Positions 1 through 6,550 are shown, numbered from the stretch's first letter. The stretch: 8,810 nucleotides of DNA from JALYSX01 sp035544315 (GCA_035544315.1 DATKGB010000052.1:1-8810); one strand, 5' to 3'. The notes: generated by a model not told the origin, from the sequence alone. Numbers and translations are program-made.

Positions 1-36
1 GGAGCTGACCGGTACTAATCGCCCAGAATTTTTTAG
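1..36 (+). rRNA. 23S ribosomal RNA, 3' end (partial)
   Basis: The window opens with GAGCTGACCGGTACTAATC, the near-universal sequence found about 20-25 bases before the 3' end of bacterial 23S rRNA. The gene therefore begins outside the window and is read rightwards. The mature 3' end is not sharply visible. It was placed at about base 36 from the usual distance after the ACTAAT block. The 5S rRNA follows about 107 bases downstream, the normal 23S-5S order. Confidence 0.85.
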
Positions 37-143
37 ACTCTTTTACGCTCTCGTGCTTTTGCACTTGGAAGTTCTTCTCTGTGTAGCTTTCCCGCCGCGA
101 TCGGCTTCGAGCTCAGGCTCGTCGTCGCGGACGGGGATCAAGT
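37..143 (+). other. 23S-5S internal transcribed spacer
   Basis: This is a roughly 107-base spacer between the 23S end and the 5S start, T-rich at its beginning. A small hairpin with perfect GTGC/GCAC arms and a TTTT loop lies at 53-64 and could take part in pre-rRNA processing. No tRNA cloverleaf is visible. A short open frame crosses it but runs on into the 5S gene and is not coding. Confidence 0.6.
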
Positions 144-263
144 TTCTGGCGCCCATGGCGGCGGGGTCACACCCGTTCCCATCCCGAACACGGCAGTTAA
201 GCCCGCCAGCGCCGATGATAGGCGATCCGCAGGGGTCGATCGAAAGTAGGTCGGTGCCAGATT
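144..263 (+). rRNA. rrf: 5S ribosomal RNA
   Basis: This is a complete 5S rRNA of about 120 bases. The terminal helix I is visible as TCTGGC at 145-150 pairing with GCCAGA at 256-261. Between them lie the conserved core blocks CACACCCGTTCCCATCCCGAA, CACGGCAGTTAAGC near 190-202, and the GAAAGTAGG segment near 242-250. It is the last gene of the rRNA operon and is followed directly by an intrinsic terminator. Ends are accurate to one or two bases, as judged from helix I. Confidence 0.95.
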
Positions 264-276
264 ATCTGACTCGAGG

Positions 277-315
277 GCCCGTTGCAGCGATGCGATGGGC
301 TTTCGTCGTTTTTGC
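277..315 (+). terminator. rRNA operon intrinsic terminator
   Basis: A 10-bp stem pairs 277-286 with 291-300, with two G-T wobbles, and is closed by a GCGA loop of the stable GNRA class. Three weaker pairs at 274-276/301-303 could extend it. A T-rich tract interrupted by two CG steps follows, ending in TTTTT at about 309-313. It lies 14 bases after the 5S gene and 19 bases before the next start codon, so it should end rRNA transcription and insulate the TPR gene. Confidence 0.8.
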
Positions 316-333
316 TAGAAGTAGGTTACTCGT

Positions 334-1323
334 ATGAAACGCCTTGTTACCGTCGCGATGGTCGTGACGTTCCTTGCCGCGCCGGCTCTGGCAAGCGGCG
401 CACCGGATGCCCCTGTATCGTCAGCGTCGCCGTCGGTTGCCGATCTGATCGCTCAAGCGCAGAAATTTGTGCGTTCCAAAGACTTGCAAAGCGCTTTGAA
501 GGCCGCTCAACAGGCCGTTGCCCTTGGTCCCAACTCAGCAGAAGCGGTCGTGGAGCTAGGCGACATCGAAGACGATCTGGGCGATCACGTCGACGCGATC
601 ATCGACTACAACAAGGGGATCACGCTGAATCCCGACTATGCCTACGCGTACGAAACGAAGTGCGGAACCGAAATCGATTTAGGCAAGGACACCGAGGCCA
701 TCGCCGACTGCACCAAAGCGATCGGCCTCGATCCGAAGGACGAAGACGCGTACCGGTTCCGCGCCGAGGGGAAGGACGACCTCGGCGATCAAGCCGGCGG
801 CCTGACCGACATCGACCAAGCGTTGACCATCGATGCGACCTACATATCGGCCTACAACGTCAAATGTGGTATTCTGCGCGACATGGGCCGCTACGCCGAA
901 TCGCTGGCGGCTTGCAATAGGTCGCTGGCGCTGGATCCAACCGCCGACTACGCGCTATACGTGCGCGGAAGAACCTATTTGGCGCAGGCGCAGTTCGACT
1001 TAGCGTACGCGGATCTGTCGAAATTCGTCGCCGGCGAGCCCGACGATGAATTTGGAAAGATCGCGCTGGCGCGGGCGCAGTACGGACGGGGACATGCCGG
1101 CGACTACGACGCCGCGCTGGCAAATGTGAACGCCTACATCGCTCGGCACGACTCGATCGACACCGCATATCTGCTGCGCGCGCAGATCGACCTCAAGCTC
1201 GGAAAGACCGACGACGCCAAGGCCGACGCCACCAGTGCGTTGCGCTATGCGCGCATCGGCAACGACACCGATGTCGCCACGACCGCGCAAAGCGTGCTGG
1301 ATTCGATCGCCACCAAGCCCTAA
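334..1323 (+). CDS. Exported tetratricopeptide-repeat (TPR) protein
   Basis: This is a 329-residue protein with a clear signal peptide: Lys-Arg near the start, a hydrophobic stretch at residues 4-16, and an A-L-A cleavage site at 18-20. The rest, from about residue 34, is built of 34-residue TPR units, with roughly seven to eight repeats. The pattern of Ala at position 20, small residue at 27 and Pro at 32 is clear in units ending near residues 66, 100, 134, 168 and 202. Such proteins are binding scaffolds, and no catalytic domain is visible, so the partner cannot be named. The only four cysteines (C110, C126, C178, C194) sit at TPR positions 8 and 24 of two repeats. The start is ATG at 334, with a weak AGTAGG-like ribosome site at 320-325. 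The TAA stop overlaps the stop codon of the convergent dehydrogenase gene. It probably has its own promoter, because a terminator separates it from the rRNA genes. Confidence 0.9.
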   Translation: MKRLVTVAMVVTFLAAPALASGAPDAPVSSASPSVADLIAQAQKFVRSKDLQSALKAAQQAVALGPNSAEAVVELGDIEDDLGDHVDAIIDYNKGITLNPDYAYAYETKCGTEIDLGKDTEAIADCTKAIGLDPKDEDAYRFRAEGKDDLGDQAGGLTDIDQALTIDATYISAYNVKCGILRDMGRYAESLAACNRSLALDPTADYALYVRGRTYLAQAQFDLAYADLSKFVAGEPDDEFGKIALARAQYGRGHAGDYDAALANVNAYIARHDSIDTAYLLRAQIDLKLGKTDDAKADATSALRYARIGNDTDVATTAQSVLDSIATKP

Positions 1324-2615
1324 GGACGGACGCGGTAGATCGCGCCGGTCGCATCGTCGCCGACGAATAGCGAGCCGTCGGTTCCGACCGCAATCCCGGT
1401 CGGGCGTCCGATGCGCGTGGACGAACTGCAGCCGGGCTGGAAGCCGGTGACGAATGGCTGCCATTGCTTGGTAGGATCGCTCCAGCTGACTGGTATCGCC
1501 GGCACGTCGCCGTGCATGGGGACGAAGTCGACCTCCGGAACGACGTTGCAGCCGCCCGGCGTGTGCCAGGATCCGTGCCGCGTAACGAAGATGCCGCCTC
1601 GATACGACGCCGGTAGCGCGTTAGCACCGCTGGGATGTTGCGGATAGAACGTTGCCCCGATAAGCGTCGAGTACGCCGGAAACTCGATCGACGGTGCGAC
1701 CGTCGTGCCGCACTGCGCGCCTTGCGTGTAAGCGACGTGGTCTTCTTCGCAGTTCGGCCAACCGTAGTCGGCAACGCCCGCGTGGGTCGAGACGTCGTCG
1801 AGAAATTCATACGGATGCCCGCTGGGGAGGTTATCTTGGCCGGCGTCGCCGGCCCACAGCTGTCCGCTGGCCGGATCGGCGGTCAACGCGATGGCGTTCC
1901 GAATGCGCGTGGCTCGCGTCGTCATGCCGCCGCCCGCAGGCGTCATCTGCTCGATGACGGCGCGCGTCGGGTCGACTTCGGCGCACGCATTACACGAGGA
2001 GCCGACCGACGCATATAACACCCGCGTTGCGTCCGAAAAGGTCACCGAGGCGGTCCGATGCACGTCGCCGTCGCTATTGGGGGCGACCGAGCCGGTCCGG
2101 ATCGACGCGATGAGCTGCGGTGTGGATTGGGCCCGCTGGTCCCCCTTGCTGTAAGGAATGCGATAGACGCCGTGGCCGCCGGCGACGTAGATCGCGCATT
2201 GCGCGGTCGAGAACGCGATGCCGCTATCGGGTGGATCGGCGATCGTTATGAACGTATGCGCCGCTGGGATGCCGCTTGAGTTTTGCGCGAGCGGAAGAAG
2301 GTCGACGTTCGATCCGCCGGTGGCCACCAACAGGTCGCCGTTTGGAAGAATCGCAAGTTCGCGCGCGCGCGAGACGTGCGCGATGATTTGGATATGCAAA
2401 CCGCCGGCGACGCTTAAACCCGGTGCGGGCGCGGGCGTCGTCGAGCCCGGGGTGGATTGGGCTTGCGAACGCGCTGGCGAACAAGCCGTTTGTGCCTGCG
2501 ATCCGGTCGACGCCGGCGTCGGCGTCGCGCTCGAGCCCGTCGCCCCACCGCAAGCGATCAGGGCGAAGAGTCCGATCAGAGGGTAGACTGGTCGCGGGCA
2601 TCTCATCCCTGTCAA
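1320..2615 (-). CDS. Lipoprotein PQQ-type sugar dehydrogenase (sorbosone/glucose dehydrogenase family)
   Basis: This is a 431-residue protein (428 from the internal ATG). It begins with a lipoprotein signal whose lipobox is L-I-A-C, with Cys at residue 22. A Ser/Thr/Pro/Ala-rich linker follows to about residue 66, then a six-bladed beta-propeller domain. Family landmarks in order are RELAILPNGDLLVA, an H-R-T segment (His186, possible counterpart of the catalytic His of soluble glucose dehydrogenase), YASVGSSCNAC, RIRNAIALT, DYGWPNC, HGSWHTPGG, and the last blade with GRPTGIAVGTDGSLFVGDD. Family members oxidise sugars or sugar aldehydes with PQQ outside the cytoplasm, but many are uncharacterised and the substrate cannot be read from the sequence. 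It is the second gene after the phosphofructokinase. A TTG at 2615-2613 overlaps the kinase TGA, with a GGGGG ribosome site four bases upstream. The alternative ATG at 2606 lacks a well-spaced site. Both starts keep the lipoprotein signal. Confidence 0.88.
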   Translation of the reverse strand: MTGMRCPRPVYPLIGLFALIACGGATGSSATPTPASTGSQAQTACSPARSQAQSTPGSTTPAPAPGLSVAGGLHIQIIAHVSRARELAILPNGDLLVATGGSNVDLLPLAQNSSGIPAAHTFITIADPPDSGIAFSTAQCAIYVAGGHGVYRIPYSKGDQRAQSTPQLIASIRTGSVAPNSDGDVHRTASVTFSDATRVLYASVGSSCNACAEVDPTRAVIEQMTPAGGGMTTRATRIRNAIALTADPASGQLWAGDAGQDNLPSGHPYEFLDDVSTHAGVADYGWPNCEEDHVAYTQGAQCGTTVAPSIEFPAYSTLIGATFYPQHPSGANALPASYRGGIFVTRHGSWHTPGGCNVVPEVDFVPMHGDVPAIPVSWSDPTKQWQPFVTGFQPGCSSSTRIGRPTGIAVGTDGSLFVGDDATGAIYRVRP

Positions 2616-3853
2616 CGTACCCCCGCGAACGCCTCGGAAAAAGCGGCGGGGGTCAGGTTTGTCTGTGTCGCCAAGCGTGAAAGGGCCGGCTCGACGAAAT
2701 CGCCGGGCTCCAGACGGATCATATACGATCGGGCGACCGCGTAGCCTTGCGTAGTGACGTCGACGCAGCGTATGCGAATACGCTCGGTGGCCGGGTCGAT
2801 CAGGTCACGCAACAGCAGCGGCGAAACGCGTCCGCCCGACAGCGCGATCAGCGCACCGCTGCCGCCTTCGAGCAGATAACGGACGGCTCCGTACCCAAGC
2901 GTGCGCGTGTAGTCGACGTCGAACGGAACGGGTTTAGCGCAGCGCAGTTCGTAGCCGATGTCTTTGGTGAGGACGGTGCCTTCGACGCCCAACGACTCCA
3001 AGCGAAGTCGCACCGCATCGCGCAGCAGCAGGCCGATCGGAACGTCGGCCAAGCGAACGTGGCCGTACGCGTCGCGCGCGACATCGTCGAGTTGGGCCAG
3101 CGTTTCTGAGGACATGCGCTCGACGATGCCTTCGGCGATAACCGCGACGCCGTACGGATGTTTCATCGACGCGCGTTTAACGATCGCACCGGCGATGATG
3201 TCGACGACCGCCCGAACGTCGATCGGCCCATCGGGAAACTCCTCGGGAATGACCGCCAAGGTCGCGCCGGCGGCCTTGCACATGCCCAATGCGAGCGCGC
3301 CCGATTTGCGACCCATCGAAACCACCAGGTACCAGCGCGTCGTAGTCCGTGCATCTTCCATCAGGCTTTCGATGATGTTGGTCCCAACCGATCGCGCCGT
3401 CTCAAAACCGAAGGTCGGGGCGTTGTCGGGCAACGGGAGATCGTTGTCGATCGTCTTGGGAACCGTCACGATACCGATGCGCCCGGCCGCGCGTTGCGCG
3501 ATGCGCGCCGCGCCATAGGTCGTATCGTCGCCGCCGATCGCCACCACGTAGCGCGCGCCGATAGCGTCCAAGGCCGCCACGCAATTGTCGAGCGTTTGAT
3601 CGCTCTTAGCGGGATTGGTGCGCGACGTGCGCAGGAGCGATCCGCCGGTCATGTGGATGCGCGACACGTCTTCGATGAACAACTCGACGGTTTGCGGCGT
3701 CTGACCGGCCGCGAGCGCGCGATAGCCGTCGTAGATTCCGACCACGCGCAGGCCGTTGTTGATCGCTTCGATCGTTGCCGATGCGATGACGCCGTTGATG
3801 CCCGGCGCCGGGCCGCCGCCGACCAAAATGGCCATCGTTTTAGGTTGCTGCAT
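2612..3853 (-). CDS. pfp: 6-phosphofructokinase, pyrophosphate-dependent type
   Basis: This 413-residue enzyme phosphorylates fructose 6-phosphate to fructose 1,6-bisphosphate in the cytoplasm. Motifs in order are the phosphoryl-donor loop GGGPAPGIN (12-20), GGSLLRTSR (70-78), IGGDDT (106-111), the catalytic PKTIDND (132-138), FGFETA (148-153), MGR (180-182) and PEEF (203-206). The second Asp in GGDD (residue 110, Gly in ATP enzymes) and the Lys of PKTIDND are the two known hallmarks of pyrophosphate use, so the reaction is probably reversible. Length and sequence fit the roughly 410-residue bacterial group. The ATG at 3853 is preferred. The frame stays open upstream to 4087, but that 78-residue extension is Arg/Pro/Ala-rich, unlike the family, and lies opposite the HAD gene. 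No good ribosome site is seen, so a short-leader or leaderless mRNA is possible. It is translationally linked to the dehydrogenase through a TTGA overlap. Confidence 0.93.
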   Translation of the reverse strand: MQQPKTMAILVGGGPAPGINGVIASATIEAINNGLRVVGIYDGYRALAAGQTPQTVELFIEDVSRIHMTGGSLLRTSRTNPAKSDQTLDNCVAALDAIGARYVVAIGGDDTTYGAARIAQRAAGRIGIVTVPKTIDNDLPLPDNAPTFGFETARSVGTNIIESLMEDARTTTRWYLVVSMGRKSGALALGMCKAAGATLAVIPEEFPDGPIDVRAVVDIIAGAIVKRASMKHPYGVAVIAEGIVERMSSETLAQLDDVARDAYGHVRLADVPIGLLLRDAVRLRLESLGVEGTVLTKDIGYELRCAKPVPFDVDYTRTLGYGAVRYLLEGGSGALIALSGGRVSPLLLRDLIDPATERIRIRCVDVTTQGYAVARSYMIRLEPGDFVEPALSRLATQTNLTPAAFSEAFAGVR

Positions 3854-3927
3854 GCGCTTGTGTGTACGAACGACGGTTGCCGCCGGCCTTCCAGGAGAGG
3901 CTCGATAACTCAGCGCAAGTGCGGGCG

Positions 3928-4401
3928 ATGGAGTACGAAGCGCTGCTCTTCGATCTGTACGGAACGTTGATCGACGAGCGCAGTCAGGCGGTACCCGGAG
4001 CGGTCGACCTGCTGACCGCCTTGGCGCCGGAGCGCTGGGCAATCGTAACGTCGTGCTACGGCTCGCTGGCGCGGGAATTGCTGGCACGCGCCGCGCTGCC
4101 GATTCCCGGGGTCCTGGTGACCTCGGACCAGGTCGAGGCGAATAAGCCGTCGCCCGAGGGATACCGATTGGCGGCGCGACGCCTGGGTTACGTGCCGCAA
4201 GCCTGTTTGGTGTTCGAGGATAGCGCTCACGGAGTCGCAGCCGCGGTTGCTGCCGGGATGGACGTCGTGGCCGTCTGCGCGATCCGCGACCCGAAGCTCG
4301 CGCGTTGGGCGACCGCGCTCGTTGCGCGGCTTACCGATGCGCGCATAACGACCACGCCCGAGGGTCGTTATTCCTTATCGGTTAGGCCGCTGACGGCGTA
4401 G
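3928..4401 (+). CDS. Small capless HAD-superfamily hydrolase-like protein
   Basis: This is a 157-residue Rossmannoid HAD protein. Motif I is FDLYGTLID (nucleophile Asp9), motif II IVTS (39-42), motif III NKPSPEGY (Lys73), and motif IV LVFEDSAHG (Glu97-Asp98). From motif II onward it resembles the beta-phosphoglucomutase/glycerol-3-phosphatase group. Two things are odd. Tyr11 replaces the second Asp of DxDGT, the acid/base of phosphatases, as in haloacid dehalogenases. The helical cap is missing, because only about six residues separate motif I from the PGAVDLL helix where relatives have roughly 60-70. The substrate is unknown, and weak or no phosphatase activity is possible. It is transcribed divergently from the phosphofructokinase and overlaps the end of the Spy-like gene by 20 bp. 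The ATG at 3928 is chosen because the domain starts there. A GTG at 3862 would add 22 unfamily-like residues. An AGGAGAGG at 3893-3900 is too far upstream to serve either start. Confidence 0.82.
   Translation: MEYEALLFDLYGTLIDERSQAVPGAVDLLTALAPERWAIVTSCYGSLARELLARAALPIPGVLVTSDQVEANKPSPEGYRLAARRLGYVPQACLVFEDSAHGVAAAVAAGMDVVAVCAIRDPKLARWATALVARLTDARITTTPEGRYSLSVRPLTA
4331..4384. terminator. Nested hairpin at convergent 3' ends, candidate bidirectional terminator
   Basis: A perfect 9-bp inverted repeat, ATAACGACC (4345-4353) and GGTCGTTAT (4363-4371), has a 9-base loop. An outer arm, TTACCGAT (4331-4338) with ATCGGTTA (4377-4384), pairs 7 of 8. It lies inside the last codons of the HAD gene and ends exactly on the stop codon of the opposite-strand Spy-like gene. 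Neither side has a long T tract; the plus side has only a T-rich TTATTCCTTAT. It could end transcription from both sides or protect 3' ends. The pairing is seen directly, and the role is inferred. Confidence 0.5.
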
Positions 4402-4843
4402 GCGAAGGCTCGGGCGCAAACGGTCCCCCGGTCGGTTCGGGGTTCGGATCGATGCGGCCGGCTCTGTAATCGCGACGCTGCTTGCGCAACGTATCGAGAT
4501 TTTTGAGGTATTGCGTTTGCTGGTCGGGCGTCAAAACGTTTAGCAGCGACGCGCGGAACGCTTTTGCGGCGGTCGGATCGTGCGTGCTTCCAGCGGGATG
4601 GTCTTGTGCGTACTGCTGCCGCAGCGTTTGGATTTGCTGCTTCTGTGGGTCGGTCAGCGTGATACCATTCATCGCGCGACGCATGAGCCCGCGCTGGTGA
4701 TGTCGACCGGCTCCGCCGGCGGGTGCTCTGGTTACGGTACCGGACGTGGGGGCGGTTTGGTTAGCCTGCCCGGCGATGGCGAGGGCCGGAACGGCCAGCC
4801 CCACGCACAGCGCGGCTGCAAGAAGAGATCGTGTGATGTTCAT
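4382..4843 (-). CDS. Spy/CpxP-like periplasmic LTXXQ-motif protein
   Basis: This is a 153-residue exported protein with a signal peptide cleaved after A-L-A at 20-22. A low-complexity region and an Arg/His-rich segment (47-56) follow. The helical core carries two LTXXQ motifs, LTDPQ at 63-67 and LTPDQ at 104-108, with a Gln/Arg-rich helix after each. The Pro-rich tail is probably disordered. The family includes Spy, a periplasmic chaperone, and CpxP, a regulator of an envelope-stress kinase. Which role applies here is not shown. The ATG at 4843 has a GGTGGT-like ribosome site at 4847-4852. It lies 97 bp downstream of pckA on the same strand, so it may be read through from it or have its own promoter; a CTTTAG/CTTAAT repeat sits 46-63 bases upstream. 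Its stop overlaps the convergent HAD gene. Total length is typical of the family. Confidence 0.85.
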   Translation of the reverse strand: MNITRSLLAAALCVGLAVPALAIAGQANQTAPTSGTVTRAPAGGAGRHHQRGLMRRAMNGITLTDPQKQQIQTLRQQYAQDHPAGSTHDPTAAKAFRASLLNVLTPDQQTQYLKNLDTLRKQRRDYRAGRIDPNPEPTGGPFAPEPSPTPSAA

Positions 4844-4888
4844 GTCACCACCATACGGCTCGCGGGCTGTGCGCGTCGTGAGAGAGTG

Positions 4889-4906
4889 ATTAAGGTCTGA
4901 CTAAAG
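4889..4906 (-). promoter_or_regulatory. Imperfect direct repeat upstream of the Spy-like gene
   Basis: On the minus strand the sequence reads CTTTAG, six bases, CTTAAT, ending 46 bases before the Spy-like start. Two similar hexamers about one helical turn apart are the usual form of binding sites for OmpR-family response regulators, which control spy and cpxP in enterobacteria. The match is to the general form only. The region is AT-rich against a GC-rich background, so it could equally be part of a promoter. Confidence 0.22.
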
Positions 4907-4940
4907 TTGCGCCCGAGCGACGTGTGCGACCGCCGGCTTG

Positions 4941-6503
4941 CTACGGTTGGATCGCCACGGCCTTGACGTCGTCGTCGACCTGTTTCTCGAAACGCTTGAA
5001 GTTCTGGGCAAAGAGGGTCGCCAGCTTGTGAGCTTGGCCGTCGTAGGCCGCCTTGTCGTCCCAGGCATTGCGCGGATTGAGGACTTCGTCGGGAACCTCG
5101 GGCACGTGCGCCGGGACCTCTAGGCCGAAGAACGCTTCGCGCTGGAAGGTGGTATCGATCCGTCCTTCGATCGCGGCGTTGACCATCGCGCGCGTATGGG
5201 CGATCTTCATGCGCGAACCCACACCGTACGGACCGCCGGTCCAGCCGGTATTCACCAGCCAGCATTGGACGTCGTGCTCTTGTAACTTGCGCCCGAGCAG
5301 TTTGGAGTACACCGTCGGATGATGCACCATAAACGGCGCGCCGAAGCACGTCGAGAACGTCGCCTGCGGCTGCGTGACGCCGCTTTCGGTGCCCGCAACC
5401 TTGGCGGTGTAGCCAGAAAGAAAATGATACATCGCTTGCGCGTGCGAGAGTTTTGAGATCGGCGGTAAGACCCCGAATGCGTCGGCGGTAAGCATGACGA
5501 TCGTTCGCGGATGTCCGGCCTTGCTGCCCGGCATGACGTTGGGGATAAATTCCAACGGATACGCCGCACGCGTGTTCTCGGTCTTGGCTTCGGACTCCAT
5601 GTCTAACGAGCGCGTATGTTCGTCGAAGACGACGTTTTCAATGACTGTCGAGAAGCGGTGCGAAGCGTCCCAAATCTCGGGCTCGGCCTTTGCCGATAGA
5701 CGAATGACTTTTGCGTAGCAGCCGCCTTCGAAGTTGAAGACGCCGTCGACCGACCAACCGTGTTCGTCGTCGCCGATGAGCCGGCGGCGCGAATCGGCCG
5801 ACAGGGTGGTCTTGCCCGTTCCGGACAAGCCGAAGAAGATTGCGACATCGCCATCGGCACCGACGTTGGCCGAAGAGTGCATCGGCAGCGTGTCGCGCAA
5901 CGGCAGCAAGTAGTTCATCACCGTGAAGAGCGACTTCTTGATTTCGCCGGCGTAACGGGTTCCCCCGATGAGGATCAGCCGGCGCGCGAAGTTGACCAGG
6001 ATGAAGGTCGACGTGCGAACGCCGTCGCGGGCGGGGTCGGCTTCAAAGAGGGCCGCGTCGACCACGGTGAATTCGGGCTCGAAGTTCGCGGCCCGGTTGG
6101 GCGAAACGATGAACAGGTGGTTGGCGAACAGGCTGTGCCAGGCGAACTCTGTGATGACGCGTACCGGGACGCGATAGTTCTGGTCGGCGCCGACGAAGCA
6201 ATCCAGCGAATAGACGTCGCGGTCGGCCAGGTACGCCTGCACCCGCTCGAACAAGCGGTCGAACGTCTCCGGGTCGATGCCCGCGTTGGTATCGCCCCAG
6301 TCGATGTGTTCCCGACTCGACGGTTCGGTCACGAAGAACTTGTCTTTGGGCGAGCGGCCGGTATGCGGCCTCGTATCGACGATGACCTGGCCATCGCTGC
6401 CAAGCACCCCTTCGCCTCGTCGCAATGCGTGTTCGACGAGGTCGGCAGGCGAGAGATTGGCGTAGATCTTGGTGGCTTTGATCGGATCGGGAATGGTCAA
6501 CAC
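4941..6503 (-). CDS. pckA: Phosphoenolpyruvate carboxykinase (ATP)
   Basis: This is a 520-residue cytoplasmic enzyme converting oxaloacetate and ATP to phosphoenolpyruvate, ADP and CO2, the entry step of gluconeogenesis. All key elements of the ATP-dependent family are present: substrate Arg50 in HTGRSPKD, Tyr184 and Lys189-Lys190 in GGTRYAGEIKKS, metal-binding His209 in PMHSSAN, the P-loop GLSGTGKTTL (225-234), the kinase-2 Asp246 in LIGDDEHGW, NFEGGCYAK, the Arg of TRAAYPLEF, and TADAFGVLPP. Length is normal (roughly 520-540). The start is GTG at 6503, and an in-frame TGA directly precedes it, so it cannot extend. A TTG at 6500 is the only nearby alternative. No clear ribosome site is visible. 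It is divergent from the peptidase gene across a 47-bp gap that contains a palindrome, and is followed on the same strand by the Spy-like gene. Confidence 0.97.
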   Translation of the reverse strand: MLTIPDPIKATKIYANLSPADLVEHALRRGEGVLGSDGQVIVDTRPHTGRSPKDKFFVTEPSSREHIDWGDTNAGIDPETFDRLFERVQAYLADRDVYSLDCFVGADQNYRVPVRVITEFAWHSLFANHLFIVSPNRAANFEPEFTVVDAALFEADPARDGVRTSTFILVNFARRLILIGGTRYAGEIKKSLFTVMNYLLPLRDTLPMHSSANVGADGDVAIFFGLSGTGKTTLSADSRRRLIGDDEHGWSVDGVFNFEGGCYAKVIRLSAKAEPEIWDASHRFSTVIENVVFDEHTRSLDMESEAKTENTRAAYPLEFIPNVMPGSKAGHPRTIVMLTADAFGVLPPISKLSHAQAMYHFLSGYTAKVAGTESGVTQPQATFSTCFGAPFMVHHPTVYSKLLGRKLQEHDVQCWLVNTGWTGGPYGVGSRMKIAHTRAMVNAAIEGRIDTTFQREAFFGLEVPAHVPEVPDEVLNPRNAWDDKAAYDGQAHKLATLFAQNFKRFEKQVDDDVKAVAIQP

Positions 6504-6512
6504 TCAGCGCGA

Positions 6513-6532
6513 CTTAGGCGGACCCGCCTTAG
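6513..6532. promoter_or_regulatory. Palindrome in the pckA/peptidase divergent gap
   Basis: CTTAGGCGG-AC-CCGCCTTAG is a two-fold symmetric site with 8 of 9 pairs matching. Its inner edge is only 10 bases from the pckA start codon and 19 bases from the peptidase start. A third, same-orientation CCGCCT follows at 6533-6538. The size and symmetry suit a dimeric repressor, and the position could control both genes. In RNA it would instead be a hairpin with a short loop just upstream of pckA. The symmetry is seen; the operator role is inferred. Confidence 0.4.
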
Positions 6533-6550
6533 CCGCCTGCAGGCCGACCG

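Noticed and set aside
53..337. A 94-codon open frame covering the 23S-5S spacer and the 5S gene
   Set aside because: It reads through a structured 5S rRNA and the terminator, so it is not a protein gene.
1377..1388. A GTCGG-TT-CCGAC palindrome near the TPR/dehydrogenase junction
   Set aside because: It lies in conserved propeller coding sequence, is short, and can arise from GC-rich codons. No T tract or nearby promoter supports a role.
1193..1810. A 205-codon Arg/Ser-rich open frame on the minus strand spanning the TPR/dehydrogenase junction
   Set aside because: It overlaps two well-supported genes in another frame and has shadow-like composition (runs of Arg, Ser and Ala) with no domain.
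3870..3909. A possible promoter with TTGCCG and GATAAC hexamers ahead of the HAD gene
   Set aside because: The spacing is about 21 bases, too long for a standard sigma-70 promoter, and the hexamer matches are weak.
3158..3970. A 270-codon open frame on the plus strand opposite the phosphofructokinase gene
   Set aside because: It is Arg/Asp/His-rich with no recognisable motif, and lies antisense to a gene with every catalytic motif intact. Long antisense frames are expected at this GC content.
3854..4087. A 78-residue N-terminal extension of the phosphofructokinase
   Set aside because: The extension is Arg/Pro/Ala-rich low-complexity sequence and lies antisense to the HAD coding region. The family domain begins right after the ATG at 3853.
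3928..4401. Calling the HAD protein an L-2-haloacid dehalogenase because of DLYGT
   Set aside because: Motifs III and IV resemble phosphatase/mutase relatives, and the dehalogenase cap with its active-site residues is missing, so only the superfamily can be stated.
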